From HGM04593 sp045588345 (GTDB lineage Bacteria > Bacteroidota > Bacteroidia > Bacteroidales > Bacteroidaceae), in the NCBI GenBank assembly GCA_045588345.1, contig JAZNDZ010000029.1, positions 1 to 32,158 of the forward strand: a stretch of 32,158 nucleotides of DNA, written 5' to 3'. The translations under genes and the position numbers were made by a program. Below the pieces are notes generated by a model. The model saw nothing but the letters and a program-made list of their open reading frames with translations. It was not told the DNA's origin and did not search any database. Positions 8,030-16,438 of this stretch are shown here, one piece after another. Positions within the stretch are counted from its first letter, which is position 1, and the number at the start of each line of letters is the position of its first letter.

Positions 8030-8983
8030 TTATTTTTCATTCTCAATCAATCTTTTGCGTCTCTCTGCCCTTTTGGCTTCTCGCTTTGCAAACCCTTCGC
8101 GCGTGCGTTTCCAGCGATTATGCGTCCATAGCCACAAATCGGGTGTCTCACGTATATTGTCGGCAAGCATTCTGTAATATGCATTCGTAGCCTCAAATTC
8201 CGGCAACAGCGATGCATCCTCGGCAATATCTTCAATATACATTGTATAATAACCGCGTTTTTCGCGTACCATGCGCGCATAGAAAAGCGAAGCGTGAGTA
8301 CGCGCCGCTATCTTCTCAGTTCCTGTAAACACAGGTGTATCGCGATGGAAGAAATCCAGCCAATGACTTATAGACTGCCACGTCGGCACCTGGTCGGCAA
8401 TAAACCCGATGACATATTTCTTTTCCTCTTTAGTAATCTGCATTATCCTGCGCAAGGTATTCGCCATGGTAATTGCCTCAGCACCATATTGGTTACGCAT
8501 CTTCTTTACCAAAGCATCAAAATACTTGTTTTCAAGCGGATGATATATCTCGCCAACCACAGCATCATCCCTGTTTATGTGCAGTGAGATTGACGTAACG
8601 AATTCCCAATTGAAGAAATGCCCCATGTAAAGCACGCATGAGTGTCCTTTGTCAAGCGCATCGTTGAACTTCTCAAGCCCCACGAACTTCATGCGGCGCG
8701 AAATCTCGCTCCTGTCCATTCCATAGAGTTTTACCATCTCTACAAAATAGTCACAAAGATTCCTGTAGAATTTCTTCTCAATGCGCACAATCTCTTTGAG
8801 GTCTTTTTCAGGAAAAGACTTTACCAGATTATCGCGTACAACCTTTCGGCGGTAGCGCGCAATGTAATACATCGGATAAAACAGCAATGTCGAAAGAAAA
8901 TGCAACACGCACATGGGCAACTTGTTCAGGACGAACAAGAAAACAAGCGCCACATAATAAAGAATCTTTTTCATAGGAAACAT
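8030..8983 (-). CDS. Lipid A acyltransferase, LpxL/HtrB family
   Basis: This 317-residue protein has an N-terminal membrane anchor (about 5-40) and the HX4E catalytic motif of lysophospholipid/lipid A acyltransferases in MGHFFNWE (His122, Glu127). Further family features are IGFIADQVPTW and HRDTPVFTGTEKIA near the middle and a DLWLWTHNRWKR segment near the C-terminus, typical of LpxL/LpxM enzymes. The enzyme adds a secondary acyl chain to lipid A on the inner face of the inner membrane. Length agrees with E. coli LpxL (about 306 residues). The start may be Met1 at 8983 or Met4 (KKILYY) at 8974; both keep the anchor. The tail is very basic. It is convergent with the PEA transferase gene, and a tRNA-Arg gene lies just upstream on the same strand. 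Confidence 0.9.
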   Translation of the reverse strand: MFPMKKILYYVALVFLFVLNKLPMCVLHFLSTLLFYPMYYIARYRRKVVRDNLVKSFPEKDLKEIVRIEKKFYRNLCDYFVEMVKLYGMDRSEISRRMKFVGLEKFNDALDKGHSCVLYMGHFFNWEFVTSISLHINRDDAVVGEIYHPLENKYFDALVKKMRNQYGAEAITMANTLRRIMQITKEEKKYVIGFIADQVPTWQSISHWLDFFHRDTPVFTGTEKIAARTHASLFYARMVREKRGYYTMYIEDIAEDASLLPEFEATNAYYRMLADNIRETPDLWLWTHNRWKRTREGFAKREAKRAERRKRLIENEK

Positions 8984-9010
8984 AGACTTGCCCCCGATAG
9001 GGTAAGATTG

Positions 9011-9084
9011 TGATCCCGGTGGGATTCAAACCCACGACCTTCAGAACCGGAATCTGACGCTCTATTCAGCTAAGCTACGGGACC
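9011..9084 (-). tRNA. tRNA-Arg, anticodon CCG
   Basis: Read on the minus strand, the 74-base sequence folds as a full cloverleaf: acceptor GGTCCCG with CGGGATC (one G-T pair), D arm around GCTTAGCTGAATAGAGC, anticodon stem TCAGA/TCTGA with loop TTCCGGT giving anticodon CCG (reads CGG, Arg), and T arm GTGGGTTTGAATCCCAC. The discriminator base is A and the CCA end is not encoded. A TATCTTCG element on its strand at 9103-9110 could be its -7 box. Confidence 0.95.
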
Positions 9085-9216
9085 GTACATCTATTACAGT
9101 CGCGAAGATATAAAAAAATGTCGACATACGAGCATGCGTAATAACAAAATGTTTATGGCAACAGAGCCGCATGCCTATTAATGGAACCACATTTTCACAC
9201 ATTGCGCACCCTTTTA

Positions 9217-9248
9217 TTTGCATATTGTATTTTATTATCATACATTTG
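9217..9248 (+). promoter_or_regulatory. Promoter of asnA-ung (Bacteroidetes -33/-7 type)
   Basis: TTTG at 9217-9220 and TACATTTG at 9241-9248 are separated by 20 bases, matching TTTG-N19-21-TAnnTTTG. Transcription would start near 9255, so the in-frame ATG at 9181 lies upstream of the promoter and cannot be the start; this decides for the ATG at 9334. Confidence 0.78.
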
Positions 9249-9333
9249 CATGAATTTTGCAAAGCAAGCAACACAAACCGCCCGTTTTTTGCAAATACAA
9301 CAAAATTATAAACGACAAAATGTCAAAAAACAG

Positions 9334-10371
9334 ATGAAATTATACGAACTGACATCGGAATACAGCCCGCTGCTTGACCTGAAGCAGACAGAACTTGCAA
9401 TAAAGCAGATAAAAGAAGTATTCCAACTCAACCTCTCATCATCATTACGTTTGCGCCGCGTAACCGCACCGCTATTCGTGCTTCAAGGAACAGGCCTCAA
9501 CGACGACCTCAACGGTTACGAGAATGCGGTCAGTTTCCCCATTCAAGACATGAACGGAGCCGTAGCCGAGGTTGTCCATTCACTCGCAAAATGGAAAAGA
9601 GTAACCTTAGCCGAGTACAACATATCGCACGGCTACGGAATATACACCGACATGAACGCCATACGTGCACACGAGGAACTCGACAACCTGCATTCGCTTT
9701 ACGTGGACCAGTGGGACTGGGAGCGTGTAATCTCGCAAAAGGAGCGCACCGTCGATTTCCTAAAGAAAATTGTAAATGAAATATATTCGGCCATACTGCA
9801 TACCGAGTTCACCTTGAGCGAGAACTATCCTCAGTTGAAGCCCTCTCTGCCTCAGGTAGTCACTTTCATTCACAGTGAAGAACTGCGTCTGAAATACCCC
9901 GGCCTCACAGGCAAGGAACGCGAAGAGCGATTCACAAAAGAGAACGGCGCAGTATTCATCATCGGCATTGGCGAAAAACTTGGCGACGGCATTCCGCACG
10001 ACAACCGCGCCCCCGACTACGACGACTACAGCACCCCTAACGAAGACGGTTACAAAGGCCTTAACGGTGACCTTCTCATTTGGAGTGAACTTTTGGGCAA
10101 GGCAGTCGAACTATCCTCAATGGGAATACGTGTAGACAGGGAAGCACTCAACCGCCAGTTGAAGGATTCAGGAAAGGAAGAGCGCAAGGAACTCTATTTC
10201 CACCGCCGTCTGCTGGCAGGCGAACTGCCGTTATGCATAGGTGGCGGTATAGGCCAGTCACGCCTTTGCATGCTGCTTCTCAAGAAAGCGCATATTGGCG
10301 AGATACAGTCAAGCATCTGGCCCGAGAGTATGCGCGATGAGTGCCGCAAAATGAACATACCTCTTATATAA
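9334..10371 (+). CDS. asnA: Aspartate--ammonia ligase
   Basis: This 345-residue cytoplasmic enzyme makes asparagine from aspartate, ammonia and ATP. It belongs to the class II aminoacyl-tRNA-synthetase-like fold: the N-terminal LKQTELAIKQIKEVFQ segment, SLRLRRVTAPLFV, the VHSLAKWKR and GIYTDMNAIR segments, DQWDWE, and the C-terminal GGGIGQSRLCMLLL motif that corresponds to class II motif 3 are all typical of AsnA. The open frame extends up to 9181, but that would add 51 residues of unrelated sequence and cross the promoter at 9217-9248; AsnA proteins normally start close to the ATG at 9334, and the resulting length fits the family. The stop codon is 4 bases before ung, so the two form one transcription unit. 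Confidence 0.96.
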   Translation: MKLYELTSEYSPLLDLKQTELAIKQIKEVFQLNLSSSLRLRRVTAPLFVLQGTGLNDDLNGYENAVSFPIQDMNGAVAEVVHSLAKWKRVTLAEYNISHGYGIYTDMNAIRAHEELDNLHSLYVDQWDWERVISQKERTVDFLKKIVNEIYSAILHTEFTLSENYPQLKPSLPQVVTFIHSEELRLKYPGLTGKEREERFTKENGAVFIIGIGEKLGDGIPHDNRAPDYDDYSTPNEDGYKGLNGDLLIWSELLGKAVELSSMGIRVDREALNRQLKDSGKEERKELYFHRRLLAGELPLCIGGGIGQSRLCMLLLKKAHIGEIQSSIWPESMRDECRKMNIPLI

Positions 10372-10375
10372 AGCC

Positions 10376-11041
10376 ATGAATGTAAGGATTGACCCAAGTT
10401 GGAAAGATGTCCTTGAGGCAGAATTTGAGAAAGAGTACTTCAACCGCCTCACATCATTCGTAAGGGAAGAGTATGCAGGCACAACACCCATATACCCGCC
10501 GGCAAGGCTCATTTTCAATGCATTCGACCACTGCCCGTTCAACAACGTGAAAGTAGTCATCATAGGACAGGACCCCTACCACGGCGCAGGCCAGGCCAAC
10601 GGTCTCTGCTTTTCGGTGAACAAAGGAGTGCCCTTCCCGCCCTCACTGCTCAACATTTTCAAGGAGATTGAAAACGACTTGGGCACCCCCATTCCACAGG
10701 ACGGCGACCTGACACGCTGGAGTGACCAGGGCGTTCTGCTGCTCAACGCCACCCTCACAGTGCGTGCCTCACAAGCCGGTTCACACCAGAAACGCGGCTG
10801 GGAGGAATTCACCGATGCAGTTATCCGCGTACTCGCCGAGCGCAAAGAGAACCTGGTATTCATACTCTGGGGCAGTTATGCCCAAAAGAAAGGCGCGTTC
10901 ATTGACCGCAACAGACACCTTGTCCTCACCTCGCCACACCCCTCGCCACTTTCGGCCTATCAGGGATTCTTCGGCAACCGGCACTTCAGCACAGCAAACA
11001 AGTACCTTGCCCGGCATGGCAAGAGCGAGATTATATGGTAA
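10376..11041 (+). CDS. ung: Uracil-DNA glycosylase, family 1
   Basis: This 221-residue DNA-repair enzyme removes uracil from DNA to start base excision repair. The water-activating motif GQDPYHG (Asp66) and the minor-groove intercalation motif HPSPLSAYQGFFG near the C-terminus are both intact, as are the uracil-binding NGLCFSVNKG stretch and the LLLNATLTV segment. Length is normal for the family. It begins 4 bases after the asnA stop, so it depends on the asnA promoter. The last four codons and the stop codon form part of the left arm of the perfect palindrome 11029-11088, so the coding end and the terminator overlap. Confidence 0.97.
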   Translation: MNVRIDPSWKDVLEAEFEKEYFNRLTSFVREEYAGTTPIYPPARLIFNAFDHCPFNNVKVVIIGQDPYHGAGQANGLCFSVNKGVPFPPSLLNIFKEIENDLGTPIPQDGDLTRWSDQGVLLLNATLTVRASQAGSHQKRGWEEFTDAVIRVLAERKENLVFILWGSYAQKKGAFIDRNRHLVLTSPHPSPLSAYQGFFGNRHFSTANKYLARHGKSEIIW

Positions 11042-11088
11042 AAAGACAAGGGCTGCAATTGCAGCCCTTGTCTTTTTACCATATAATC
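11029..11088. terminator. Perfect 60-bp palindrome, bidirectional terminator between ung and lptD
   Basis: The left arm 11029-11058 is the exact reverse complement of 11059-11088, with no central spacer. The core runs from AAAAAGACAAGGGCTGCAA to its mirror image, so each strand reads a GC-rich stem followed by five T residues. It includes the ung stop codon (11039-11041) and ends 2 bases before the lptD stop at 11091. Confidence 0.95.
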
Positions 11089-11090
11089 AT

Positions 11091-13829
11091 TTAATACCAC
11101 TCCACATTCATTGTACTTCCGCTTCGTTTGTCCCACTTGAGAGCATCAGCAAGCATCTGCGATGTTGCGCGGAAACTGAAGTTGAACGAAGTATAAGGGC
11201 TCAGCACAATACCGCACGACATCTCAAAGCAATGCAAGTCACGCGATATGTTCATGGTAGTAGTTGTCAGTTTCTTGAGTTCGAAATTGTATCCCGACGT
11301 AAAATTTATGCGCCAATTGTCCGATATGCCCACATTACCCGAGAAGTTAAGGTTTTGGGTAAACCTGTATGGGTAACGCATAGTCTTCACATTAATCTTT
11401 GCCTGAGTATCCTCAGCCATCATTATACCATAGGAAACAGTAAAACTCCATGGGAACTTGAAAGGCATGTAGCCATCTTCATCCACACCGGCCTTGCTCG
11501 ATTTGCCCGATTTAGATTCTCTCAGCGAACCGTTTTTTCTTTTCTCAGGAGCATCGTCATGCAAATCGCCAATTTCCTTACCGTCATTTTCCCCCTCCTC
11601 TTTTTCATCATCATCGGTAAACCAGTTCTTTATCTTTGAGAACGTCTTGTTATTGAACGTATACGAAAAGTTCTGGCTCATACCCTGGAAACGGCCGAAA
11701 CGCCCGTACGACCATTCAGTTCTGTCACCCACAACAACCTGTCCTTTGTCATTGAACTCGTAGGCATAGGTAGCCCATGTTGCATTCAGGCTGAACGTAT
11801 AGTTCTTTGTCAACTTCAGGCGCAGACGTGTCGACAGATTACTCCATGGCTTTGTCTTTGCAGCAAGGTTGTACGATATTGAAGCACCCAACTCATCAAT
11901 AATGCTTATTTTCTTTATCGAATCGTTCTTTGTGCGCCATTTCATTTCCACATTGTTGCTTATACTCAAAGAGACACTTCCGGTCTTTCCTTTGGACGGA
12001 ATGCCGTACAAGGAACCCTGATATGGAGAATACTCGACCGTACGCGCCTCCCCGTTCTCATCGGTATATACGTATGTATCATAGTAGCCGTAACGCTCAT
12101 CGCCGAAGTCCGGAGCATAAGAGAACGAAACAGAGGGTTTGAACACATGGCGCACAGCCTGTACCCTGCTCTTCTTCAAGAAACCCGCCGGCTGATAGAA
12201 ACCATACAGCGTCGTATTTGCCGACAGCGACATATTGTAGTTATACACACGGTGAAAACCGTACACAGTATCACGAGCCACCTTATTGGTTGCATAATCC
12301 CATTTCTGATTCACCTTTTCAAAATACCAGCGCTCGGTATAATTGAAACTTGGAGTAATGTTTATGAAGTTGAACAGTTGGAATGTCGCGCTGACCGGAA
12401 TATTGTGTTTAACGCCATTGTTCCAATCCTTTATAAGGTTCGATTTCAGCACTTTGTCCTCCTTAGTCCTTATACTGTTGCTCAACTGTCCGCTGTACGA
12501 CAGCGAAATCTTCTCGTACCAGCGTTCATCGCCCATACGTTTCTTGCGCTTGAACGGATACTTCTTCGACAACGACACATTAAGGTTAGGCAGGGTAAGC
12601 GACAGTGTTGAATCCTGAACATTCTGCGCAATATTCATTGTCGCAGAAATTGAAAGGCCAATCGAAGGGAATGTACGCGAATAACTCACACTCGATGTCC
12701 TCATACTCTGCGAATTGAGGATAGGGTTATAAAGGCTGTTCAGGTTAGAACGCTCATAACTCGAAGTAGCAAAATTCACACTTGCCGAGAAATTGCTGTT
12801 CGGACGCGCTTTAGGGTCCTGCCTGTGGCTCCATTGCAGACGGAAGTTCTTGCCCACAGCGTAATCGGGCAAGCCCTTTTCGCCATTCTTTGTGACAATA
12901 TAACTAAAGTCGAACCTTCCCGAGTATTTATAGCGCAGCGCGTATGAAGATACAGCACCCAAGCCCCACGACCCCTTGGTAAATATCTCGCCCGTGAGTT
13001 TAAGGTCCATCTTGTCGCTGATTGCAAAGTAATAGCCACCGTCGCGCAGATAAAAGCCCCTTTCGGTCTCATCACCGAACGTAGGCATTATTATACCCGA
13101 AGAGTAACTGCTCGTGAACGGGAAATAGCCGAAAGGCAGAGCCAACGGCAACGGCACATCCTCCACCACAAGATAGAGCGGACCCGACACTACATCCTTT
13201 TTCGGACGCACCTTGGCGCGTGTCAGTTTTACATAGAAGTGCGGATGTTCAGCATCGCAAGTCGTGTACTTTCCGTCCTGCGAGTAGAAGACTCCGAGCG
13301 AATCCTTCTTGGCCTTTCCGCCCATTATAAAGCCGTCACCCTGCTGTGTGTACACATTATTTATGAAACCCTTCTTGCTCTTGAAGTTGTAACGTATCCT
13401 GTCCGACTCGTATGGAGTATCGCCGTCCTTGAATACCGGCAATCCCAAAGCCATTCCGGTAGTATCTATGCTGCCTGTCGCATGCACCACACTGCTGTCC
13501 ATGTTCATCTTTATGACATTCGCAGTGAGTTCAATCTTGTCGTAGCGCACCTTGCCCTCGCCATAAAGATATGCATTTCCCGTGCGTGACCACACCATAG
13601 AATCGGTACTCTCATAGAACACCGGAGCATCAATGGCATCTTTCTGCTCCTTCTTAACCTTGATTGTATCGGCAGGCAAGGCAACCGAATCCACAGCCAC
13701 CGAATCATTTGCCATGTACAGCCCCGCAGAGTACAGTACACGCGCGTCCACAGCCGACGGGCACACAATAGCAACCGCCAGCAGCAATACAAAGGGAAAT
13801 ATCTTGACCGAGTTCAAATTCATCTGCAA
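11091..13829 (-). CDS. lptD: LPS-assembly outer-membrane protein LptD, Bacteroidetes type
   Basis: This 912-residue protein is the outer-membrane pore that inserts LPS into the outer leaflet. After a signal peptide (about 1-29) and a short linker comes an OstA/LptA-like beta-jellyroll (about 65-200, with YGEGKVRYDKIELTAN and DRIRYNFKSKKGFI), then the long beta-barrel containing the conserved VEDVPLPLALPFGYFPF segment and many alternating aromatic strands up to the terminal Tyr at residue 912. Between strands there is a charged, low-complexity loop (about 735-780, rich in Asp, Glu, Lys and Gly) that may be surface exposed. Size fits Bacteroidetes LptD. A TATTTTTG -7 box at 13910-13917 gives a leader of about 75 bases. 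Together with the LpxL-like and PEA-transferase genes it makes this stretch rich in LPS functions. Confidence 0.9.
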   Translation of the reverse strand: MQMNLNSVKIFPFVLLLAVAIVCPSAVDARVLYSAGLYMANDSVAVDSVALPADTIKVKKEQKDAIDAPVFYESTDSMVWSRTGNAYLYGEGKVRYDKIELTANVIKMNMDSSVVHATGSIDTTGMALGLPVFKDGDTPYESDRIRYNFKSKKGFINNVYTQQGDGFIMGGKAKKDSLGVFYSQDGKYTTCDAEHPHFYVKLTRAKVRPKKDVVSGPLYLVVEDVPLPLALPFGYFPFTSSYSSGIIMPTFGDETERGFYLRDGGYYFAISDKMDLKLTGEIFTKGSWGLGAVSSYALRYKYSGRFDFSYIVTKNGEKGLPDYAVGKNFRLQWSHRQDPKARPNSNFSASVNFATSSYERSNLNSLYNPILNSQSMRTSSVSYSRTFPSIGLSISATMNIAQNVQDSTLSLTLPNLNVSLSKKYPFKRKKRMGDERWYEKISLSYSGQLSNSIRTKEDKVLKSNLIKDWNNGVKHNIPVSATFQLFNFINITPSFNYTERWYFEKVNQKWDYATNKVARDTVYGFHRVYNYNMSLSANTTLYGFYQPAGFLKKSRVQAVRHVFKPSVSFSYAPDFGDERYGYYDTYVYTDENGEARTVEYSPYQGSLYGIPSKGKTGSVSLSISNNVEMKWRTKNDSIKKISIIDELGASISYNLAAKTKPWSNLSTRLRLKLTKNYTFSLNATWATYAYEFNDKGQVVVGDRTEWSYGRFGRFQGMSQNFSYTFNNKTFSKIKNWFTDDDEKEEGENDGKEIGDLHDDAPEKRKNGSLRESKSGKSSKAGVDEDGYMPFKFPWSFTVSYGIMMAEDTQAKINVKTMRYPYRFTQNLNFSGNVGISDNWRINFTSGYNFELKKLTTTTMNISRDLHCFEMSCGIVLSPYTSFNFSFRATSQMLADALKWDKRSGSTMNVEWY

Positions 13830-13909
13830 ATGCTCTCAAAAGCAAGTGGCATAAACACCGGCGGGAAGCCATGCAGCCCGTGCCGCAAAGACTATTCTCG
13901 CAGTTTCCG

Positions 13910-13917
13910 CAAAAATA
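13910..13917 (-). promoter_or_regulatory. Candidate -7 box for lptD
   Basis: TATTTTTG on the minus strand fits TAnnTTTG and lies about 80 bases upstream of the lptD ATG. I see no clear TTTG element 19-21 bases further upstream. Confidence 0.5.
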
Positions 13918-13994
13918 CTAAATAAAAAGGAGTATTCTCTAATTTTAAGATAAAAAAGCACTATTTAAGCGCACATTTACCGCAAAAGGGATAT

Positions 13995-14534
13995 TTACAT
14001 AAACATCTGCGCCCACATTTCCACTTTAGCGGCAGACTCATCCGAAATCTTGCGCATGCTCTCAACCACCTGTGCGAATGTACGCGGCTCGCGCAGGAAT
14101 TTAGTCTTCGAGAAGAACTTGTCGGCAAAGCAAATCAACTGTTCTTCAACAGTCTCGGGCAAGAAATCCCTTGCCGGAAGATTCCAGCCATTAGCCTCAA
14201 TAACCTCTTTTGTAAGCCCCGTTCCCGTGTGCCTTTCACACACCCTCGCGTGACGTTCAAGTCCCAAAGAGCGCAACAGCCCGGCACCAAGGTAACCATG
14301 ACAAAGATATTCCTCCTTTCCGAAGCAGTGTATGCGCGGAGCATCAGTGAGAAAAATACCAATATCGTGCAGCATTGCCGCCTCGTACACAAAATCCTTG
14401 TCAATCCCCAGTTCGGGATGCCTCCCCGCCAGTTCAAGCGCAAAGGCAGCCACAGCATTCGCATGCGCCATGTAAATGCTCTTCAGTTCATTCTCTTCGG
14501 GGTAAAATCTATCAATCAGTTCATTGACATCCAT
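13995..14534 (-). CDS. HD-domain phosphohydrolase, substrate unknown
   Basis: This 179-residue protein has the metal-binding residues of an HD domain: His24 in YMAHANAV, the His56-Asp57 pair in AAMLHDIGIF, His79 in CHGYLGAGLLR, His102 in CERHTGTGLT, and a later Asp138 in ICFADKF. Such cytoplasmic domains hydrolyse phosphate esters, often of nucleotides, but neither the substrate nor a partner is visible. The open frame extends to 14621, yet a promoter-like TTG-N20-TATCTTCG set at 14561-14591 lies inside that extension, and the extra 29 residues look like translated upstream DNA, so I place the start at 14534. It is divergent from the polyphosphate operon across about 250 bp. Confidence 0.82.
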   Translation of the reverse strand: MDVNELIDRFYPEENELKSIYMAHANAVAAFALELAGRHPELGIDKDFVYEAAMLHDIGIFLTDAPRIHCFGKEEYLCHGYLGAGLLRSLGLERHARVCERHTGTGLTKEVIEANGWNLPARDFLPETVEEQLICFADKFFSKTKFLREPRTFAQVVESMRKISDESAAKVEMWAQMFM

Positions 14535-14560
14535 AAAAAAAGCAATACATATTCCATGAG

Positions 14561-14591
14561 CGAAGATAAGAAAAATAGTCAAGCGGCACAA
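14561..14591 (-). promoter_or_regulatory. Candidate promoter of the HD-domain gene
   Basis: On the minus strand, TTG (14589-14591) and TATCTTCG (14561-14568) are 20 bases apart, close to the Bacteroidetes -33/-7 layout. The same TATCTTCG octamer precedes the T9SS plug gene (1513-1520) and the tRNA-Arg gene (9103-9110), so it may be a variant -7 box in this genome. Confidence 0.5.
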
Positions 14592-14663
14592 CGGTTTACG
14601 CACGATAAAAGCAAGAACCATAATACAAAAACTCGAATTTAACCATTATAAACAAAAATAACA

Positions 14664-14693
14664 TTGGTTATATAAAAAAAATAGATATTTTTG
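14664..14693 (+). promoter_or_regulatory. Promoter of the polyphosphate/DUF4956 operon
   Basis: TTG at 14664-14666 and TATTTTTG at 14686-14693 are separated by 19 bases, matching the Bacteroidetes consensus. The expected start near 14700 leaves a leader of about 80 bases before the ATG at 14783. Confidence 0.65.
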
Positions 14694-14782
14694 CATAATG
14701 ACGTGGATAGAATCCATAACATAAATACATGTTGAAAGTGGTTCACCCGGCACCCGCCCACAATTAAAGGAAACGGAACAGA

Positions 14783-15562
14783 ATGACCGACAAGATAATC
14801 GACAGAGCGCAACAGTTACCCCCGATAACACTCCAGGAGATGTCGGGCATAAAGCTCATGAACAGGACCGACACCAAGTTTGTCGCCACTCTCGACCAGC
14901 TTGTCGAGTTCCTCACAGCCGTACAGGGGCAATACTACATCCAGCAGACAGGCGGCAAGCACATAGCCGGCTACCATACGACATATTTCGACACCGACGA
15001 CTACCAGATGTACCGCATGCACCATGCCGGCCACAGCGTCAGAGAGAAGATTAGAGTGCGCACATACCTCGACAGCAACGACACATTCCTCGAAGTCAAG
15101 AACAAGAACAACCGCGGACGCACCAAGAAGAAACGCATTGCCGTAGGCGGTGTCAGCACCCTTCACGCCGAGAGAGAGAACGTAGACCCCTTCCTTTGCA
15201 AAGTTGCATGGTACACCCTTGAAGAGGTTTCCCCCGTTATCGAGAACTGGTTCAACCGCATAACACTTGTCAATTACGGCAAGACCGAACGCCTTACCAT
15301 AGACTTCAACCTCAGGTTCCACCACCTCAAAAGCGACAGGCGCAACGAACTCAAGAGAGTTGCAATAATAGAACTCAAGCGCGACGGCAACGTACCCTCG
15401 CCGGCCCTCGACCTTTTGCGCCGCGCTCGCATAAAGCGTTCCGGCTTCAGCAAATACTGCATAGGCAGCGCACTCACACATAGCGGCCTCAAACGCAACA
15501 ACTTCAAAGAGAGACTGATAATGATAAACAAAATGGAAAACAAACAAAAAACACCCTATTAA
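14783..15562 (+). CDS. VTC-domain polyphosphate polymerase
   Basis: This 259-residue protein belongs to the VTC (vacuolar transporter chaperone) branch of the triphosphate tunnel metalloenzymes, which build inorganic polyphosphate from ATP. The basic tunnel residues expected from yeast Vtc4 all have counterparts: Lys32 (MNRTDTKFV), Arg91 and Arg93 (KIRVRTY), Lys106 (LEVKNK), Arg170 (TERLTIDF), Arg178 (NLRF), Glu197 (IIELKRD, metal ligand) and Lys224 (FSKYCIG). It has no membrane segment, no SPX domain and no signal peptide, so it acts in the cytoplasm. It heads a five-gene operon; its stop codon touches the ATG of the DUF4956 membrane protein, which suggests that the two work as a complex. 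The residue mapping to Vtc4 is from memory of the family and was not aligned by software. Confidence 0.9.
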   Translation: MTDKIIDRAQQLPPITLQEMSGIKLMNRTDTKFVATLDQLVEFLTAVQGQYYIQQTGGKHIAGYHTTYFDTDDYQMYRMHHAGHSVREKIRVRTYLDSNDTFLEVKNKNNRGRTKKKRIAVGGVSTLHAERENVDPFLCKVAWYTLEEVSPVIENWFNRITLVNYGKTERLTIDFNLRFHHLKSDRRNELKRVAIIELKRDGNVPSPALDLLRRARIKRSGFSKYCIGSALTHSGLKRNNFKERLIMINKMENKQKTPY

Positions 15563-16438
15563 ATGAAACTTCTGACAACCCTACTGCTATTCTGCATGAC
15601 CACATTCGTGCACGCGCAGGAACTCACCGCAAGCCAACAGGCAATTGCTGCAACGGCAGAGACCGTTGCCGATGAACTGGGCAACACCCCGGCCGAGACC
15701 ACAAACATCTTCATCGACTACGACGACGATGACAACAACAGCAAGGACAACAAGATGTCCGTTTCGGTCAAGGACAAGCGCAAGAGCAACGAATTCATCG
15801 ACGTTGTTCATGTAAAGGAACTGTTGCTGGCATTCCTCATCAACCTCATTGCCATACTCATTGTAGTGCGCTGCCTCTACTACCCCAAGTGCAAGCGCGG
15901 CGAGTTCTTCTTCACCTACATACTCATTGCCATAAGCACCTTCATGCTCATCTACGTGCTTGGCGACGTAAAGCTCAAAGCCGGCATTGCCCTTGGACTC
16001 TTTGCAATCTTCAGCATCATACGCTACCGCACCGAGCAAGTAGCCATCAGGGAAATGACCTACCTGTTCATAATCATTGCCTTGAGCGCAATCAACGGAC
16101 TGACGGTAAGCGAACTCAGTTTAGGCGAGGTAATCATCATAAACCTGCTCTTCGTCTTCTCGATATGGATTTGCGAGAGCAAACTGCTCATAAGCCACTA
16201 TTCATACAAAGTGATAAAGTATGACAACGTAAACCTCATAACCCCCGACAAGCGTGCCGAACTCATTGCCGACCTTGAAAAGCGTACAGGCCTCAAGATA
16301 TTGAAAATAGAGGTAGGCAGCATCGATTTCCTAAAGGACGCAGCAATCATAAAGATGTACTATAAAAGCAACTCAGCAAACAATTCAGTAGATACAACAT
16401 TAAAAACCCCTGTCGATGAATACAAACTTAAAGAATAA
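15563..16438 (+). CDS. DUF4956 inner-membrane protein
   Basis: This 291-residue protein has a signal-peptide-like start (about 1-18, ending VHAQ), a predicted periplasmic stretch with an Asp-rich patch (IDYDDDDNN, 51-59), then about five membrane segments (86-104, 115-133, 139-152, 165-180, 188-204) and a soluble C-terminal domain (about 215-291). The family signature FSIIRYRTEQVAIREMTYLF spans about 150-169. DUF4956 proteins are known from many phyla next to VTC polymerases, often with CotH-type proteins; no biochemical role is established to my knowledge. The signal peptide and acidic stretch look like an added N-terminal part. The gene abuts the polymerase (0 bp) and overlaps the next gene by 23 bp, implying translational coupling. 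A role as membrane anchor or export channel for polyphosphate is inference. Confidence 0.85.
   Translation: MKLLTTLLLFCMTTFVHAQELTASQQAIAATAETVADELGNTPAETTNIFIDYDDDDNNSKDNKMSVSVKDKRKSNEFIDVVHVKELLLAFLINLIAILIVVRCLYYPKCKRGEFFFTYILIAISTFMLIYVLGDVKLKAGIALGLFAIFSIIRYRTEQVAIREMTYLFIIIALSAINGLTVSELSLGEVIIINLLFVFSIWICESKLLISHYSYKVIKYDNVNLITPDKRAELIADLEKRTGLKILKIEVGSIDFLKDAAIIKMYYKSNSANNSVDTTLKTPVDEYKLKE

Noticed and set aside
9181..9333. A 51-residue N-terminal extension of AsnA
   Set aside because: A consensus promoter lies inside it (9217-9248), and AsnA proteins begin near the ATG at 9334.
14535..14621. A 29-residue extension of the HD-domain protein
   Set aside because: It crosses a promoter-like element and resembles no part of the family; the ATG at 14534 gives a normal length.
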